A stretch of 5,962 nt of DNA from Thermoanaerobaculia bacterium (GTDB lineage: Bacteria > Acidobacteriota > Thermoanaerobaculia > UBA5066), in NCBI GenBank assembly GCA_017999215.1, contig JAGOBQ010000281.1, forward strand, positions 1-5,962, written 5' to 3'. This document shows positions 5,296 to 5,962 of the stretch, piece after piece; position 1 is the stretch's first letter, and every line of letters begins with the position of its first letter. The notes beneath the pieces were generated by a model, which was given only the letters and a program-made list of their open reading frames with translations, had not been told where the DNA came from and searched no databases. The position numbers were made by a program, and so were the translations under genes.

Positions 5296-5962
5296 TCACC
5301 AGGGGTTCGTGACGTGGCAGGAGGCGCCGTTCTTCGCGAGGTACTCCTGGTGGTACTCCTCGGCGGGCCAGAACGCCTTCGCGGGCTCGACGAGCGTGAC
5401 GACCTTCTTCCCTCCGAACGCACCGCCCTTCTCGAGGCCCGCGAGGACCTCGCGGGCCGTCCTCGCCTGCTCCGCGTCGACCGTCCAGATCCCGGAGCGG
5501 TACTGGTCGCCGACGTCGGGCCCCTGGCGGTTCAGCTGCGTCGGGTCGTGCATGGCGAAGAAGGCCTCGACGAGCCGCCGGTAGCTGATCCGGTTCGCGT
5601 CGTAGACGACCTTCACCGTCTCGGCGTGGCCCGTGTCGCCGTCGCAGACCTGCCGGTAGGTCGGTTTCTCCGTCCGCCCCTGCATGTAGCCGCTCGTCGC
5701 CTCGAGGACGCCCGGGCCGCGCGAGAACCAGTGCTGGACTCCCCAGAAGCAGCCCGCCGCGAAGTAGGCGGTCTCGGCCTTCACGGGGCGGCTCTCCGGC
5801 GGGACCGGCGCCCCCTTCTCGAGGAAGGTCAGCGAGGCGGAGTTCAGGCAGTGGCGTTCTCCCGTCGGCCGGGGGCCGTCGGGGAAGACGTGGCCGAGGT
5901 GGGCACCGCAGCGGGCGCAGTCGATCTCGACGCGCTCCATTCCGAGCGAGCGGTCCACGGTC
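5296..5962 (-). CDS. msrBA: bifunctional methionine sulfoxide reductase MsrB-MsrA (5' partial)
   Basis: Repairs oxidised methionine: MsrB reduces the R sulfoxide and MsrA the S sulfoxide. The reading frame is open to the right edge, so the N-terminal half of MsrB lies outside. Counting from the codon at 5958: the MsrB part (1-45) has DRSLGMERVEIDC, the second zinc-binding pair C14/C17, HLGHVFPDGPRPTGERHC and the catalytic C37 in RHCLNSASL. A short linker (46-62) leads to MsrA (63-220), with GCFWG (69-73; catalytic C70), ATSGYMQGRTEKPTYRQVC (87-105), GHAETVKVVYD (110-120; catalytic E113), GDQYRSGIW (150-158) and EEYHQEYL (200-207). A C-terminal cysteine (C214) may resolve the MsrA disulfide. 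No signal peptide can be judged. The order B-A is the reverse of the A-B fusions best known from Neisseria and streptococci. It ends 66 nt before the sigma gene on the same strand and could be cotranscribed with it. Confidence 0.95.
   Translation of the reverse strand, partial: TVDRSLGMERVEIDCARCGAHLGHVFPDGPRPTGERHCLNSASLTFLEKGAPVPPESRPVKAETAYFAAGCFWGVQHWFSRGPGVLEATSGYMQGRTEKPTYRQVCDGDTGHAETVKVVYDANRISYRRLVEAFFAMHDPTQLNRQGPDVGDQYRSGIWTVDAEQARTAREVLAGLEKGGAFGGKKVVTLVEPAKAFWPAEEYHQEYLAKNGASCHVTNPW

Noticed and set aside
1..5962. CRISPR arrays, tRNA or rRNA genes, insertion sequences, attachment sites
   Set aside because: No spaced direct repeats, cloverleaf-like stretch, transposase or terminal inverted repeats were seen on either strand.

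Overview
The window is about 70% G+C, and every convincing gene lies on the minus strand, so transcription runs from high to low coordinates. A short-Q-loop cytochrome bd oxidase, an OmpA-like envelope protein with a signal peptide, and an ECF sigma / membrane anti-sigma pair indicate a high-GC Gram-negative (diderm) bacterium that uses selenocysteine. An Acidobacteriota- or Myxococcota-like host is plausible, but this is an impression from protein style and not a measurement.

Layout in transcriptional order. (1) 5962-5296: 3' part of a fused methionine sulfoxide reductase, MsrB domain first and MsrA second, cut by the window edge. (2) 5229-4672: an ECF-type sigma factor. (3) 4675-3962: a six-helix membrane protein resembling the DUF1109/NrsF anti-sigma family. 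(4) 3965-2916: selD, selenide,water dikinase (selenophosphate synthetase), read through an in-frame UGA (3912-3914) at the catalytic cysteine position, so SelD is itself probably a selenoprotein. (5) A 208-bp non-coding gap (2915-2708) with a sigma70-like promoter. (6) 2707-1811: secreted OmpA-C-domain protein. (7) 1782-259: cydA. (8) 248-1: start of cydB, which carries an apparent one-base deletion at about 63/64.

There are two transcriptional blocks. The upstream block couples sigma factor, anti-sigma and selD through two consecutive 4-nt ATGA stop/start overlaps, placing selenophosphate synthesis under a candidate stress-sensing sigma circuit, with the methionine-repair enzyme MsrBA 66 bp upstream on the same strand. 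The downstream block, ompA-like-cydA-cydB, has gaps of 28 and 10 nt and looks like one operon read from the promoter at 2828-2856. A common theme of redox or oxidative stress is an inference from gene content.

The most notable points are the Sec-containing SelD with two hairpins directly after the UGA, one closely resembling the apex of the E. coli fdhF SECIS; the sigma-NrsF-selD operon; and the cydB frameshift. Conventional gene calling would shorten SelD to start at 3689 and lose its catalytic N-terminus.
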